NCBI GenBank assembly: GCA_045612565.1
Contig: JAZKZG010000118.1
Coordinates: forward strand, 1-16,404
DNA: 16,404 nucleotides
Source of the DNA: RGIG9041 sp045612565
Lineage (GTDB): Bacteria; Bacillota; Clostridia; Oscillospirales; QAKW01
Reading direction: 5' to 3'
A model generated the notes under the pieces. The model was not told where the DNA came from. It did no database searches and saw only the letters and a program-made list of their open reading frames with translations. Below are positions 15,223 through 16,404 of this stretch, piece after piece. Numbering within the stretch: position 1 is the stretch's first letter; each line of letters starts with the position of its first letter. A program made the position numbers and the translations under genes.

Positions 15223-16128
15223 TTATCCCTTGATCACCGATACAAAGTATCTGCCGATGTCTGCAAGATAAAGATAGCCGTCTTTTCTTATGTCAACGGG
15301 ACCGGGAGGAACAATGTCGAAGTTGATGTTGCCCTTATAGCCTGACTCCTTGATTGCTTCAAGTGTTGTGGGCCAATCAATACGGATAGGTTTGAGACCG
15401 ACAGGCTTACCAAATCCACCATAGGGGATTGCATGGAGGTCTGCCCAGCCGTTATTGTCGTGGATGTGCATACAAACAAGATTGTCTTTTACTGCCTTGA
15501 TAACATCAACGGGGTTGTCGGCTGTAAGTGCACAGTGACCGATATCAAGACAAATCTTGTAGTTGTCACCGAGTTTTTTAACCATTTTATTAAGTTCTTT
15601 TGCGCGTGAAAGGATTGTAGCGCAGGTGTATCTCGAAACGGGGTCAGTTGTCCACATATTTTCGATACAGCCTGTAACCTTACACTCTTCGAGTGTGGGG
15701 ATAAGTTCTTTATAGAATTTTACAGCGGCATTAAAGTTTTCGCTGACAAGCAAATCATAACGTCTGCCTTCCATAACAATTGGTGCAATTACACAGTATT
15801 TTGCACCGAGGTACTTTGTTGCCTTGATACAAGCAACCTCGCGCTTGATTACGTCTGCAAGACCACCCTCATAGTCGGCAAGATTTCCTGTAAACTGTGA
15901 GCGTGTCTGCCCGATTTCAACTTTTGCGTCTTTTGCGCATTTTTTGAGTTCGGTGAAATATTCTTTAATCTGTGCGTCGGTTACATTATCAATATCACCA
16001 AATACTCCGTCTACGCCAAAGTATTCGTCGAGTTTGACGTCACAAGCATCAAAGCCGCAATCTTTAAGATATGCAAATCTTTCTTTGTCGCTCACAGGGG
16101 CGCCGTTGAAATTAACTGAAATTTTCAT
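15223..16128 (-). CDS. Divergent TIM-barrel isomerase/epimerase-like protein, paralog 1 (first in operon)
   Basis: This 301-residue protein begins at the ATG at 16128, which has AAGGAG about 10 bases upstream; an in-frame ATG at 16155 lacks a ribosome site. It shares the fold and several motifs with the four downstream copies: GCIENM (Glu156), CLDIGH (Asp195, His198), HIHDN (His221) and ADLH (Asp230, His232). Three positions that are His, His and Glu in the others are changed: Arg76 (QTRS), Ala115 (VIAP) and Asp271 (NFDIV). In the related mononuclear epimerases the last Glu is a metal ligand and catalytic base, so Asp there may still bind metal, but activity would be altered. It could be a sub-functionalised enzyme or a structural partner. 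It is the most diverged copy and is transcribed first. Confidence 0.87.
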   Translation of the reverse strand: MKISVNFNGAPVSDKERFAYLKDCGFDACDVKLDEYFGVDGVFGDIDNVTDAQIKEYFTELKKCAKDAKVEIGQTRSQFTGNLADYEGGLADVIKREVACIKATKYLGAKYCVIAPIVMEGRRYDLLVSENFNAAVKFYKELIPTLEECKVTGCIENMWTTDPVSRYTCATILSRAKELNKMVKKLGDNYKICLDIGHCALTADNPVDVIKAVKDNLVCMHIHDNNGWADLHAIPYGGFGKPVGLKPIRIDWPTTLEAIKESGYKGNINFDIVPPGPVDIRKDGYLYLADIGRYFVSVIKG

Positions 16129-16200
16129 AAAAACAATCTCCTTCGTTATATTCAATATGAAAATTATTAAAAAACACGTGGTATTTGTGCGTTTTTCTTA

Positions 16201-16228
16201 ATTATACTGGTAAATTTTCATTTGTACA
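16201..16228 (-). promoter_or_regulatory. Likely promoter of the five-paralog operon
   Basis: On the minus strand a consensus TATAAT (16206-16201) is preceded after 16 bases by TGTACA (16228-16223), a 4-of-6 match to the -35 consensus. The start would be near 16194, giving a leader of about 66 bases. That leader contains the palindrome CACGTG but no clear riboswitch fold. I see no other promoter between the five genes, so one transcript probably covers all of them. Confidence 0.5.
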
Positions 16229-16368
16229 GCACATTTTTTAAAAAAATAAAAATTTTTTTCAAAAAAAGTGAAACATTTTATTCCTCTCATTACATATATA
16301 GGTGAAGGACAGACGGCGATTGGTCAAAATTAATAAAAAAGTTCGAATTTTTTGTAAAATCTGCCGTA
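16229..16368. other. AT-rich upstream region without a gene
   Basis: Runs of A and T (16234-16267) could act as an UP-like element for the operon promoter or bend the DNA. No open frame with a ribosome site, RNA gene or strong hairpin is visible. Confidence 0.45.
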
Positions 16369-16397
16369 TTGTTATTAATTAATAAAAATGATAGAAT
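16369..16397 (+). promoter_or_regulatory. Possible promoter reading out of the right edge
   Basis: TTGTTA (16369-16374) and TAGAAT (16392-16397) are spaced by 17 bases on the plus strand. It would drive a gene beyond the window, divergent from the five-paralog operon. AT-rich DNA gives such matches by chance, so confidence is low. Confidence 0.35.
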
Positions 16398-16404
16398 ATT
16401 AAAT

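Noticed and set aside
11587..16128. Regular spacing of about 908-918 bases considered as a large repeat or mobile structure
   Set aside because: The period equals the gene length plus a short gap; there are no terminal repeats or transposase. It is a tandem gene family.
16310..16367. ACGGC ... GCCGT inverted pair near the right end considered as an operator or terminator
   Set aside because: Only five bases pair, the arms do not extend, and no T run follows.

Overview
The window looks like chromosomal DNA from a low-to-mid G+C Firmicute, most likely an uncultured gut or rumen Clostridia (Oscillospirales-like). This is inferred from strong AAGGAG-type ribosome binding sites, classical sigma-A promoters, AT-rich intergenic gaps, tight operons with ATGA overlaps, and gene types such as an AraM-type dehydrogenase, a DeoR regulator and a Clostridia-style secreted beta-rich surface protein. 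I see no tRNA, rRNA, insertion sequence, phage gene or CRISPR array.

Left part (1-4190). A truncated gene for a large secreted protein runs off the left edge on the minus strand, with a good promoter and an otherwise empty 370-base gap behind it. Next on the minus strand is a two-gene unit, ung (uracil-DNA glycosylase) followed by a DEDDh exonuclease with a Cys/His tail, closed by a terminator. Diverging from ung is galM (aldose 1-epimerase), which ends in a bidirectional terminator.

Middle part (4194-11560). Two divergent operons meet at about 6200-6300. Leftward is a phosphomannomutase-like HAD phosphatase followed by an AraM/EgsA-type glycerol-1-phosphate dehydrogenase. Rightward is a DeoR regulator followed by a histidine phosphatase, a beta-CASP RNA metallo-hydrolase, a uridine-kinase-like P-loop kinase and an M20 amidohydrolase. 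The two operons share one promoter block whose -10 boxes physically overlap, flanked by an inverted repeat that may be the DeoR operator.

Right part (11534-16404). A second bidirectional terminator separates the M20 gene from a minus-strand operon made only of five consecutive paralogous xylose-isomerase-like TIM-barrel genes (sugar phosphate isomerase/epimerase superfamily), each about 300 codons. Four keep a complete endonuclease-IV-like set of nine metal-ligand-type residues. The promoter-proximal copy has lost two of these histidines and has Asp in place of the last Glu. The two middle copies are close to each other even at DNA level. This five-paralog operon, with no kinase, transporter or dehydrogenase in it, is the most unusual thing in the window. 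All functional statements rest on motif reading; no database search was possible.
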